Positions 24,830-32,394 of a stretch of DNA of 32,535 bases are shown in pieces; position 1 is the stretch's first letter, and each line of letters starts with the position of its first letter. Source of the DNA: Bacillota bacterium (GTDB taxonomy: Bacteria > Bacillota > Dethiobacteria > DTU022 > UBA8154); the NCBI GenBank assembly GCA_012518675.1, contig JAAYRR010000055.1, positions 1 through 32,535 on the forward strand, in the 5' to 3' direction. Under the pieces are notes generated by a model. That model made no database searches and was not told the DNA's origin. It saw only the letters and a program-made list of their open reading frames with translations. Position numbers and translations under genes: made by a program.

Positions 24830-26104
24830 GTGCAGATTTTCAAAGGTGATCTTATTTTTACCCCGACACCCCAGGGTTTTAAAACCCTCAAAGGCGGCTA
24901 TATTGCAGTTTCAAAGGGCCAGGTGGAAGGGGTTTATCAAAAATTGCCTGCTTTATTTAGCAATTTTAAGATTAAAAACTTTGGCCGGCGGTTAATTATG
25001 CCGGGTTTTGTTGATCTGCACGTGCACGCCTCTCAATTTTACCAGGCTGGCGTCGGCCTGGATCAGGAACTGCTTCCCTGGTTGGAACACTACATTTACC
25101 CCCTTGAAGAACGTTTTGCCGACCCGGAATTTGCCCGGGAGGCTTATGCACGTTTTGTCGAGGAGCTGATCAGCCATGGTACACTGCGGGCCTGTATTTT
25201 TGCTACTGTGCACCGGGAAAGCACGGCACTCTTATTTGATCTTTTAGCCTCCCGGGGAATTGGCGCTTATGTAGGCAAGGTAAATATGGATTGCCACGCT
25301 CCGCCGGGCTTGCAAGAAGTGACAGCGGTTTCCTTGCAGGAAACTGAAGAGCTGATTAAGCGTTATGGCGGCCACCCCCTGGTAAAGCCCATCATCACTC
25401 CGCGGTTTGCTCCCAGCACTACGCCTGAACTGTTGGCGGGGCTGGGAAGCCTTGCCAGAAAATACCACCTGCCGGTGCAATCCCATTTGGCTGAAAACAA
25501 GGCAGAGGTAGCCTGGGTGCAGGAACTGTTTCCCGATCAGCCCACCTATGCCCATGTTTATCACCATTATGGCCTGCTGGGGCCGACCCCCGCCCTTATG
25601 GCGCACGCCGTTCATTTAACAGAACAGGAAAAGACACTGCTCACAAAAAACAGCGCGGCCTGGCTGGTGCATTGCCCGGAGGCAAATATTAATTTAAAAA
25701 GTGGCATGATGCCGGTGCGGGAACTTTTAGAGCGGGGTATTAATTTGGGGCTGGGCAGTGATATTGGTGCCGGCCACAGCATAGCCCTTTACCGGGTTAT
25801 GGTGCGGGCTATTCAACTATCAAAAATAAGAAATATTTTAGAGCCCCCGCGTGCGCCTTTGACCACAGCGGAGGTTTTTTACCTGGGAACGAAAGGGGGA
25901 GGCAGTTTTTTCGGTAAGGTGGGCAGTTTTGAACCTGGGTATGCCTTTGATGCGATTGTTGTTGAGGACGAGGCGCTGATTACGGCCGGTTTTACTTTGG
26001 AAGAACGGTTGCAAAAATTTATTTACACCGGCGGGGCGGACAATATTGTGGCCCGCTTTGTGAAGGGCAAGCGGGTTGACTGTGGGCCGGGGGATTGTTA
26101 CTGA
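24830..26104 (+). CDS. guaD: Guanine deaminase
   Basis: A 424-residue amidohydrolase that would convert guanine to xanthine and ammonia. Metal-site residues visible are FVDLHVHASQF (His64, His66), SHLAEN (His219), AHAVH (His259) and GSDIGAGHS (Asp311). TPRFAPSTTPE (190-200) is the segment typical of guanine deaminase rather than other cyclic amidohydrolases, and the C-terminus (FEPGYAFDAIVVED) is usual. Length is close to the family's. The start is GTG at 24830; the nearest purine-rich stretch (AGGGGGGC) is about 12 bases away, so initiation may be weak. Cytoplasmic, zinc-dependent. No xanthine dehydrogenase or purine transporter gene is adjacent. Confidence 0.92.
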   Translation: MQIFKGDLIFTPTPQGFKTLKGGYIAVSKGQVEGVYQKLPALFSNFKIKNFGRRLIMPGFVDLHVHASQFYQAGVGLDQELLPWLEHYIYPLEERFADPEFAREAYARFVEELISHGTLRACIFATVHRESTALLFDLLASRGIGAYVGKVNMDCHAPPGLQEVTAVSLQETEELIKRYGGHPLVKPIITPRFAPSTTPELLAGLGSLARKYHLPVQSHLAENKAEVAWVQELFPDQPTYAHVYHHYGLLGPTPALMAHAVHLTEQEKTLLTKNSAAWLVHCPEANINLKSGMMPVRELLERGINLGLGSDIGAGHSIALYRVMVRAIQLSKIRNILEPPRAPLTTAEVFYLGTKGGGSFFGKVGSFEPGYAFDAIVVEDEALITAGFTLEERLQKFIYTGGADNIVARFVKGKRVDCGPGDCY

Positions 26105-26263
26105 AATTATGAAACAATAAGGGAACGGCCTCTTCGTTAGCCTGGGTGTGCCCCCAGACCTTTTCTACAGTTTTTAAAGGAACCTTCTAGGGCTATTCAT
26201 TAGTGGTATGCTTTACTGTGCTTTTAACAATTACTTCCAAACAACACAACTTCATTTTTTATT

Positions 26264-27100
26264 TCACGCATAATTTTTTACCAACACTTCATCAACCTTA
26301 CCCCTTTTATCTCCCCGGGAATTAACAGCCCGGTTGGCTTGCACGGTTATAATGTTATAATTTTTGTAGAGTTCAAGAATAAAATCTGTGGCTGAATTAG
26401 ATAAGAGAAACCTAACGCCCCTGTTACTTAACTGATCACACAGCTTTTTAAGCCTGAACTGTTCATTTCTGTCAAAACCCCCCCTGTTATAACCCGTAAA
26501 ATTTGCGCTTTCTGAAAGCGGGTCGTAGGGCGGGTCAAAATAAACAAAACTACCCTTTCTAATACCTTGCACTGCTTTTTTAAAATCCCCACATTTAAGT
26601 GTAATTTTTGCTTTATTAAAGTAGTTGCTGATGGCCCTTAGCGTTGTTTCATTAACGATGTTGGGGTTTTTGTAACGCCCGAAGGGGGTATTAAATTCCC
26701 CTTGTTGGTTTACCCTGAATAGGCCGTTATAGCAAGTTTTGTTAAGATAAAGAATTCTTGAGGCTTTTTCTACACCACTCATTTTGCCATAGGTATTTTT
26801 ATCCCTGTCTTTTCCTCTTATTTCATAAAAATAGGCGGCCTTGTTTTCATGTTTTTTTAAGTCTTCAACCAGATCCTCAACATGATCGCGAATAACGGTG
26901 TATACGTTAATTAATTCTTCATTAATGTCATTAACTACGGCCCGGCGGGGCTGTAGGGCAAATAAAACAGCACCCCCGCCCAGAAAAGGCTCGTAATAAG
27001 TGGAAAACTTGCCGGGCACATGTTTTAAAATATCTGGCAATAACTGTCGTTTTCCACCAACCCACTTTACAGCGGGAACGACTAATGGATTTTTTTTCAC
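26264..27100 (-). CDS. dam: Dam-type DNA adenine N6-methyltransferase (D12 class)
   Basis: A 278-residue enzyme that transfers methyl from S-adenosylmethionine to adenine N6 in DNA. KWVGGKRQL (12-20) and FLGGGAVLF (39-47) form the cofactor site, and DPPY (189-192) is the catalytic motif. NKTCYNGLFRVNQQGEFNTPFGRYKNP (120-146, shown by its ends NKTCYNG and PFGRYKNP) is shared with GATC methylases such as E. coli Dam and DpnM, so GATC is the likely target. The start is GTG at 27100 with AAGGGTGAT upstream. No restriction endonuclease gene is present within 2 kb on either side, so it is either an orphan regulator-type methylase or part of a system that lost its nuclease. Confidence 0.93.
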   Translation of the reverse strand: MKKNPLVVPAVKWVGGKRQLLPDILKHVPGKFSTYYEPFLGGGAVLFALQPRRAVVNDINEELINVYTVIRDHVEDLVEDLKKHENKAAYFYEIRGKDRDKNTYGKMSGVEKASRILYLNKTCYNGLFRVNQQGEFNTPFGRYKNPNIVNETTLRAISNYFNKAKITLKCGDFKKAVQGIRKGSFVYFDPPYDPLSESANFTGYNRGGFDRNEQFRLKKLCDQLSNRGVRFLLSNSATDFILELYKNYNIITVQANRAVNSRGDKRGKVDEVLVKNYA

Positions 27101-27308
27101 ATGATCACCCTTGAAGGATTATAACATAAATCTAGCGGGCACCTTATAAGCTTTTTATAATACGTATGTTTCCGGTGAAGAAAAAGGATCCTATGGGAAG
27201 CAAGATAAATATACTATATGTTAAGGGGTTCCTGTAGCCGGGAAGCCGGGATAAGATATTGCGTATTATGTTTATAGAGGGCATACCAGGAAGATGAAGG
27301 AGAATAAA

Positions 27309-27473
27309 ATGGGAAAACAACTGACAGAACAAACCTGGAACTGCCTCAGTGTGGCCAAAGATTTGCCCTTTGCCTGGCAATTTGGGGAAAGGGCCGGTAC
27401 CAGCTTGGGTGTGGCTCTGGTGTTGTTTCTGATCGGCCTGGCTGTCAAGGCCTTTTTAGGCATTGATATTTAA
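27309..27473 (+). CDS. Small membrane protein, 54 residues
   Basis: ATG at 27309 follows AAGGAGAA with a six-base spacer, a strong ribosome binding site, and the frame runs to TAA at 27471. The product begins MGKQLTEQTWNCLSVAKDLP, is polar up to about residue 30 and ends with one membrane helix (about 31-50, SLGVALVLFLIGLAVKAFLG). An in-frame ATG 15 bases upstream is less well placed. No family is recognised. It converges on the radical SAM gene, with only five bases between the two stop codons. The coding call rests on the ribosome binding site, the clean composition and the well-placed helix. Confidence 0.6.
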   Translation: MGKQLTEQTWNCLSVAKDLPFAWQFGERAGTSLGVALVLFLIGLAVKAFLGIDI

Positions 27474-27478
27474 TTTGT

Positions 27479-28405
27479 TTAAATCCCACGGTAAGTTTTA
27501 TAACCTTTGTAGGAGATTATTTGCACCTTTGAACTGTGGGAAAGTTTGCGGAAAATATCATTATCATCCGGGCAGCCTCTTTTATCCAGAAAGCTTTTTA
27601 TTTCGTGCTGATTCATTGGGTGTCTTTTGATAATACTGGCAACTGCCGCGAAATCGTCTTCAATTCCGCTGGAAAACCCGCCGGTAATTGCCTGATCAAT
27701 GGCCATACCATTCAACAGGGTTACCGCCTTTTCCAATGACTTTGGTGTAGGCGTTTCCACCCAAGGTTCAGCCGGGGGACGAAGTGGAATATTTAAATAC
27801 AGGCGGTCGTAATTTAATTTGTCCAATAGAATTTTGAATTTAGCCAGGGATTCATCGCCATCATTCAAGCCTCGGACCAGCATGGTTTCCAGCCACAATT
27901 GCCCTTTAAATCTTTCGGAAAAGGTTTTTAGTCCCTGGAAAACCTGTTTAAAGGAAAGTTGGCTTAAAGGCCGGTTAATTTTTTTAAAAATGTCTTCATC
28001 GTGGGCATCCAATGAAGGGAGGACAATATCTGCCCCGAGCAGTTCTTCCCGGACGGTTTCCTCAAATAGCAGCGAACCGTTTGTAATCACTGCTATTGGT
28101 TTCACCGTCAAATTTTTTAACCCCTTGATCAATGCCCCCAAATGGGAATAAAGAGTAGGTTCCCCTTCACCAACAATCGTTACCAGGTCCAAGGGGTGAT
28201 TTCCCGCTAAGTAATTATTAGCTTCCGCCAATATTTCCTCCGCCGGGCAGTATGCTTCCCGCCGGCGCCGCTTGGTCTTAGTGCGGCCCAGCTGACAATA
28301 GACACAAGAATAATTGCAATGTTTCTGGGGGATGGGACTCACCCCTAAGGACAGACCCATGCGACGGGAGGGCACAGGCCCAAAAATATAACGGTAATCT
28401 CCCAA
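27479..28405 (-). CDS. Radical SAM protein (COG0731-like Fe-S oxidoreductase)
   Basis: A 308-residue enzyme. YIFGPVPSRRMGLSLGVSPI is followed by the CxxxCxxC iron-sulfur motif CNYSCVYC (Cys30, Cys34, Cys37), then VGEGEPTLY and ITNGSLL, typical of the SAM-binding barrel. The C-terminal 60 residues (about 245-308) look like a small helical domain. The family uses S-adenosylmethionine and a 4Fe-4S cluster to start radical reactions; the substrate of this branch is not known to me. The frame is open to 28432, but the TTG at 28405 is better: AAGAAGGGAA lies six bases before it and the conserved sequence begins directly after. It stands alone on its strand. Confidence 0.9.
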   Translation of the reverse strand: MGDYRYIFGPVPSRRMGLSLGVSPIPQKHCNYSCVYCQLGRTKTKRRRREAYCPAEEILAEANNYLAGNHPLDLVTIVGEGEPTLYSHLGALIKGLKNLTVKPIAVITNGSLLFEETVREELLGADIVLPSLDAHDEDIFKKINRPLSQLSFKQVFQGLKTFSERFKGQLWLETMLVRGLNDGDESLAKFKILLDKLNYDRLYLNIPLRPPAEPWVETPTPKSLEKAVTLLNGMAIDQAITGGFSSGIEDDFAAVASIIKRHPMNQHEIKSFLDKRGCPDDNDIFRKLSHSSKVQIISYKGYKTYRGI

Positions 28406-28878
28406 AATTGTTCCCTTCTTTCCAGCGTTCAAAAATAACCCATCAACCGGAGGGGCTATCCAATGAATAAAAAAATTGAATTGCTGGTGCTTGGACTATA
28501 TTTGGCATAATGGGTTTGGATAAAAAAACCGAATCAAAAGTATACCGCCAATGCCAGAATAACATAAAAACGTAAAACAATCGAATGAAAAACATGCTGT
28601 GCACGTCACCTGCTGACGGGCTATATTCATTTTCCGGCGCAAAAAGCCTCACTTCTGCAAAGTTAAAAACGCCATGAAGGCTGGCAGGCCCTTTAGGGCC
28701 TGCCTGTAAATAAAGCCTGCCGGATGCCTTTTGTTGCATCAAATGCCGGCCTTTCAACAATCCTTGGAAGGGCTATTCTTGCTGTTGCCTGTCGTTTAGG
28801 TGCCAGGGATTTTTCTACTGGTGAATAGTTAACTTCAGCCATAACAAAGATTAATAGGGGACAATATTCCAGACTTGC
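28406..28878. other. 473-base gap with one strong hairpin
   Basis: No supported gene. A 105-codon minus-strand frame (28443-28760) has no ribosome binding site and no family resemblance. The main feature is a perfect hairpin: GGCAGGCCC at 28683-28691 pairs with GGGCCTGCC at 28696-28704 around a TTTA loop. It lies downstream of the ABC-2 transporter operon and may end or protect its transcript, although there is no long T-tract on the minus strand. The promoter of the radical SAM gene should lie between about 28420 and 28560. Confidence 0.45.
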
Positions 28879-29073
28879 CTATTTGGGAGGGATGCTTTGC
28901 CAGTGACCTTTTAGGCAGATCCTTCGCAAGTTACCTGTAATTAAAGGGAAGATCATCAACGCAAATATTGAAAACCCTATTATTATAGATAGTATGAATA
29001 AATTTAACGGAATTTCCCCCTTCAGTAATGAATACTTCACGAATAGATAACCAAGGATCCAAATTGGCGTCAC
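28879..29073 (-). CDS. Doubtful small membrane ORF downstream of ABC-2 permease
   Basis: An open frame of 64 codons from GTG at 29073. It predicts two hydrophobic segments (PIWILGYLFVKYSLL and NLFILSIIIGFSIFALMIF) and a basic end (GNLRRICLKGHWQSIPPK). It would follow the permease gene by 57 bases. Against it: only a weak AAAGATC upstream, and another frame (28931-29161) is also open across most of it. It could be the remainder of a frameshifted membrane gene, a genuine small subunit, or chance. Confidence 0.3.
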   Translation of the reverse strand: MTPIWILGYLFVKYSLLKGEIPLNLFILSIIIGFSIFALMIFPLITGNLRRICLKGHWQSIPPK

Positions 29074-29130
29074 GAAGGATCAGATCTTTCAAAACGCAGC
29101 TTTCTGGTTCATATTTAATAACCTTTGCTG

Positions 29131-29889
29131 TTACAATTCCAACTTTGTATCGTAAATACAAGCGGCAGCAGCAAGGTACAGCCCGGTGATCAGCAGCTCA
29201 ATGCCTAGCAAAAAAAAGGCTATTTGCCAAATTAGTGCCGGTTCCGGCGGAGCTGCTGAAAAAGGGATCACGGCGCCGCCAAGACCTGCTGCAATTTTGA
29301 TTGCAACCCAAAGGGATAATAAAAAAAAGACGAAGGCACTTAAATCCTGATATTTCGGCACTAAGCGGCCCAGCGACTGGCTGAAGAAGATTGCAGCGGT
29401 AACCAGCGCCAGTCCGCCGAGCATAATTAAGGCGGCCATGCCCAGCGCATGTATTTCCGGTGCGTGTGCTAAATTGCCGGTGAAGAAATTGGCAAAATTA
29501 AAGGTTAGGCGCGGATTAGCGGCGCCGGACAGGCAAACAAACACGTTGGTCAGGCCAAAAACGGCTGTAATTTGGATCATAAATTCCAACAAGACGGCCA
29601 GCAGTTTGGAAAGGAAAATGAGAAAACCGCCCAGGGGCAAGGAAAGCAACAGGTAGATGGTGCCACTGGACCATTCCCGGCGAAAAAGCTGCACAGCAGA
29701 GTACAGGGGCACTAAAAAAGGGGCCATAAAAATAAAAACAAATAGCGGTACCGCCTGCCGGATGTTCAAAATATTGACAACCAGGTTTATCGTCAGGGTC
29801 AAGGCCAGGACGAAATAAATCTCCGTCTTTACCTGCGCCCAGTCTTTCCTGAACAACTGTTTAAACATGTTCCACTTACTTGCCGCCAT
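29131..29889 (-). CDS. ABC-2 type transporter permease
   Basis: A 252-residue membrane protein with about six helices and a short cytoplasmic N-terminus (KWNMFKQLFRKDWAQVK), the usual form of ABC-2 exporter permeases. FRREWSSGTIYLLLSLPL (69-86) is the coupling-helix-type segment after the second helix. It starts at an ATG at 29889 that overlaps the end of the ATPase gene by 14 bases, with AGGAGGC nine bases upstream, so subunits are made together. With the GntR/YtrA regulator upstream this resembles the ytr-type export operons of Bacillus, which respond to cell-wall antibiotics. The cargo here is unknown. Confidence 0.88.
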   Translation of the reverse strand: MAASKWNMFKQLFRKDWAQVKTEIYFVLALTLTINLVVNILNIRQAVPLFVFIFMAPFLVPLYSAVQLFRREWSSGTIYLLLSLPLGGFLIFLSKLLAVLLEFMIQITAVFGLTNVFVCLSGAANPRLTFNFANFFTGNLAHAPEIHALGMAALIMLGGLALVTAAIFFSQSLGRLVPKYQDLSAFVFFLLSLWVAIKIAAGLGGAVIPFSAAPPEPALIWQIAFFLLGIELLITGLYLAAAACIYDTKLEL

Positions 29890-30574
29890 CTCGGAACGCC
29901 TCCTTCATGATGGCCACTATGGACTTACCCTCTTGGCGACGCAGTTCGTCGGCATCGCCCAAAACAGTGATCCGGCCATTATCCAAAAATATAATATGCT
30001 CCACAAGGTTTTCAATTTCGTCAATTTCGTGTGTTGCCACCACAATGGTTTGTTGCCCTTCACTATAGTCGCGGACCAGCGCCTTGCTGATTTCTTCCCG
30101 GGCCAGGATATCAATACCGGAAAAAGGTTCATCCAGCAGAATGTAGCGTGCTTGGCGGGCGAGGGTTAAAACCAGTTTGGCCTTGGCCCGCTGCCCCCTT
30201 GAGATCCGGGCAAACCGCAGGTCATCTTTTAAGTTGAGAAATTCCATTTGCTTTTCGTAGCGCTTATTGTCCCAGTCGGCAAAAAAAGCACGGTAAAATT
30301 CTGCGGCCCGTTTTATAGTCCAATTTGACGGGAGCGTGTTTTGTTCCGGCAAGTACGCCAGCCGGGTGCGCCTTTGTCGCGGCGCTTTTCCATCCACGGT
30401 AACCCGGCCGCTGCTGAGGCGTACCAACCCGGCTGCCGCCTTAAGAAGGGTAGATTTGCCGGCGCCATTGGGGCCAAACAAGCCGATTATTTTGCCCTCC
30501 GGCAAAGATAAATTGACATTATTTAAGGCCGGTGTGCGGCCAAAATTTTTGCCGGCCTTTTCAAAGATGATCAC
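29876..30574 (-). CDS. ABC transporter ATP-binding protein
   Basis: A 232-residue ATPase. Motifs are Walker A GPNGAGKST (34-42), signature ISRGQ (124-128, a variant of LSGGQ with Arg for the first Gly), Walker B YILLDEP (144-150) and switch His182 in VATHE. It pairs with the ABC-2 permease encoded next to it. The start is GTG at 30574, overlapping the GntR stop codon as GTGA. AGGAGG lies ten bases before it inside the GntR gene. Regulator, ATPase and permease thus form one tightly coupled unit. Confidence 0.93.
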   Translation of the reverse strand: MIIFEKAGKNFGRTPALNNVNLSLPEGKIIGLFGPNGAGKSTLLKAAAGLVRLSSGRVTVDGKAPRQRRTRLAYLPEQNTLPSNWTIKRAAEFYRAFFADWDNKRYEKQMEFLNLKDDLRFARISRGQRAKAKLVLTLARQARYILLDEPFSGIDILAREEISKALVRDYSEGQQTIVVATHEIDEIENLVEHIIFLDNGRITVLGDADELRRQEGKSIVAIMKEAFRDGGK

Positions 30575-30942
30575 CTTCCATTTGCCTCCTTTTCCCAGTT
30601 TTCTTGAACCTTGGTCAGTACTGCGGCCAGGGTAAAGCCAAGTGTCTTCATTTCATAAATAAAACTGTGCAAGGCATTTTCCGCGGTTTCCTCTTTCATG
30701 GTGCGGAGCTGCTTTTTTGTAACGGTAACAAACGTTCCTTGACCACGTAAAGTTTCTACCAGGCCCAAAGCTTCCATTTCGCGGTAGGCACGCTGAACCG
30801 TGTTAGGGTTAACCTTATACTGCTCGGCATAATTTCGTTGCGACAGAATCTTGTCGCCGGATTTAAGTTCCCCGGTCAGCAGGGCCCGTTTATACAGTTC
30901 AATGATTTGCAGATAAATAGGTCTTGTCGCATCAAAGTCCAT
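30571..30942 (-). CDS. GntR-family transcriptional regulator, YtrA subfamily
   Basis: A 123-residue regulator: an N-terminal winged helix (PIYLQIIELYKRALLTGELK; SQRNYAEQYKVNPNTVQRAY; ALGLVETLRGQGTFV at about 58-72) and a short C-terminal helical tail of about 45 residues for dimer formation, with no large effector domain. This short form is the YtrA subfamily, which normally represses its own ABC transporter operon. The next gene overlaps it by four bases. A consensus promoter and a palindrome (TAGTGCACTA) lie just upstream, consistent with autorepression. GGTGGTG precedes the ATG at 30942. The inducer is unknown. Confidence 0.92.
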   Translation of the reverse strand: MDFDATRPIYLQIIELYKRALLTGELKSGDKILSQRNYAEQYKVNPNTVQRAYREMEALGLVETLRGQGTFVTVTKKQLRTMKEETAENALHSFIYEMKTLGFTLAAVLTKVQENWEKEANGR

Positions 30943-30958
30943 TTATTCACCACCGTTA

Positions 30959-30968
30959 TAGTGCACTA
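30959..30968. promoter_or_regulatory. Palindromic operator candidate for the GntR/YtrA regulator
   Basis: TAGTGCACTA is a perfect 10-base palindrome, 17 bases before the regulator's start codon and about 12-21 bases after the expected transcription start. A further GTGCA lies at about 30976-30980 on the minus strand. The position fits a roadblock-type autorepression site. Binding by this regulator is inferred. Confidence 0.45.
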
Positions 30969-30986
30969 ACCCACCAATGCACCACC

Positions 30987-31015
30987 ATAATATTAAATAC
31001 CAAGCAGATTGTCAA
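30987..31015 (-). promoter_or_regulatory. Consensus promoter of the GntR-ABC operon
   Basis: On the minus strand: TTGACA at 31015-31010, a 17-base spacer, and TATTAT at 30992-30987. This matches the vegetative sigma factor consensus closely. Transcription should begin near 30980, about 38 bases before the ATG at 30942, and runs through regulator, ATPase and permease. Confidence 0.75.
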
Positions 31016-31204
31016 TAGGTGTTTTTCAAAATCAACCGGCGATCGGGACTGTAAAAGTAAAAGTCTTTGCGGCTTTTAAACAATATACCATTAAATTATA
31101 TTATCGGTAGCCAACCTTATTGATTTTTCTGGCCGGATTTTATAATCTAATAGATGTTACTTTGAATATGGGCAGAATAATATGTTATAGGAGATGGGTA
31201 AAAA

Positions 31205-32284
31205 TTGCAGATAGGACTAATGGGGGCGCCTTTCGGGGGAAAGACTACTTTTTTTAACCTGTTGACAGGGTCAGAATACGTAACAGGATTTGAGGGCAAC
31301 GGGGAGGTGCACCGGAGCAGTGCTTTTGTCCCGGATCCGCGCATCAATTTTCTGACCACGCTCTTTAGGCCGCGTAAAACCACTTTTACACAGATACAGT
31401 TTAAAGATATACCGGGGGTACGATCGGAAAATGGCAACCGGGCCGCCACCGCCAGAATGCTCGACGAAATCCGGAGTTCAGATGTGCTTGTACAAGTAGT
31501 GCGGGCCTTTCAAACAAAGTTGGTTAACGCGGTCGCCGGCAACCCTACCCCGTTAAAGGAGCTGCTTGACTTTCGGCTGGAGTTGCTGCTAGCCGATATA
31601 GACCTGTTAGAAACCCGGATCAAACACATCAACGAAGCAAAAAAACCGCCAAAGGGGAGTGCCTTTCAACTGGCATTGCTTGAGGAAATACTTCCCGTTT
31701 TGCTATTAGAAAAACCTTTGAGCAGCGTTAGCCTGAACCGGGAAAAAGAATCGCTACTGGAGGAATACAACTTCCTTACAAAAAAGCCTTTTATGGCTGT
31801 CTTAAACCTAGATGAAGATCAACTTATCGCCGGGAATTATCCGGAAAAAGAAGAAGTAATTTCATTTGCCGCAGACAATAGAGTCGCCTTGATTGAAACC
31901 TGCGCCCAGATAGAAATGGAAATTAGTCAACTGCAGCCGGAAGAACGGGCAGAATTTTTAAAAGACCTGCACCTGCAAGAATCAGGCACGTCTCGTCTGG
32001 CCCGCGCCGCTTACGAACACCTTGGCCTGATTTCCTTTTTTACCGTTGGGGAAGATGAAGTGAAAGCATGGACAATTCGGAAGGGCACAACTGCCCAAAA
32101 AGCAGCCGGCAAAATTCATTCCGACCTGGAACGCGGTTTTATCCGGGCGGAGGTTTTCCATTACAATGATCTTTACAGGTTAGGCAGCACCGCCGCCGTA
32201 AGAGAAAAGGGCCTCTTGCGCCTGGAAGGGAAAGAATACCCTGTCCAGGACGGAGATATAATCAACTTCCGCTTTAACGTTTGA
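31205..32284 (+). CDS. Divergent YchF/OLA1-type GTPase (DUF933 C-terminus)
   Basis: A 359-residue protein, close to YchF length (about 363). The N-terminal G domain has GAPFGGKTT (6-14; YchF has GLPNVGKST), FVPDPRINFLTTLFRPRKTT (like the VPDPRLD region of YchF), DIPGV as G3 and LNLDED near 200-205 in the place of the YchF NxxE base-recognition motif. The C-terminal DUF933/TGS part is clear: ISFFTVGEDEVKAWTIRKGT, HSDLERGFIRAEV and YPVQDGDIINFRFNV. YchF proteins bind ribosomes and hydrolyse ATP as well as GTP. The altered motifs suggest a paralogue with a different role. The start is TTG at 31205 after GGAGATGG. It is divergent from the GntR operon. Confidence 0.85.
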   Translation: MQIGLMGAPFGGKTTFFNLLTGSEYVTGFEGNGEVHRSSAFVPDPRINFLTTLFRPRKTTFTQIQFKDIPGVRSENGNRAATARMLDEIRSSDVLVQVVRAFQTKLVNAVAGNPTPLKELLDFRLELLLADIDLLETRIKHINEAKKPPKGSAFQLALLEEILPVLLLEKPLSSVSLNREKESLLEEYNFLTKKPFMAVLNLDEDQLIAGNYPEKEEVISFAADNRVALIETCAQIEMEISQLQPEERAEFLKDLHLQESGTSRLARAAYEHLGLISFFTVGEDEVKAWTIRKGTTAQKAAGKIHSDLERGFIRAEVFHYNDLYRLGSTAAVREKGLLRLEGKEYPVQDGDIINFRFNV

Positions 32285-32394
32285 CGTCGGTTTGGCAATG
32301 TACAGATAAAAACCCCCGCAGAAAAACAAAAAAGGAACTTTTCACCATGGCATATCATCTGTTTATTTAAAAGGGGGAAACAGACTATGAAAAA

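Noticed and set aside
26140-26170. Hairpin CTGGG/CCCAG between guanine deaminase and Dam genes
   Set aside because: Only five pairs and no T tract; too weak to call a terminator.
28600-28720. Possible c-di-GMP or other riboswitch upstream of the radical SAM gene
   Set aside because: A CGCAAAAAGCC stretch recalls part of the GEMM core, but the other conserved parts (GGCAAACC and pairing arms) are missing.
28443-28760. 105-codon minus-strand frame after the ABC operon
   Set aside because: No ribosome binding site, unnatural composition, and it runs through a perfect hairpin at 28683-28704.
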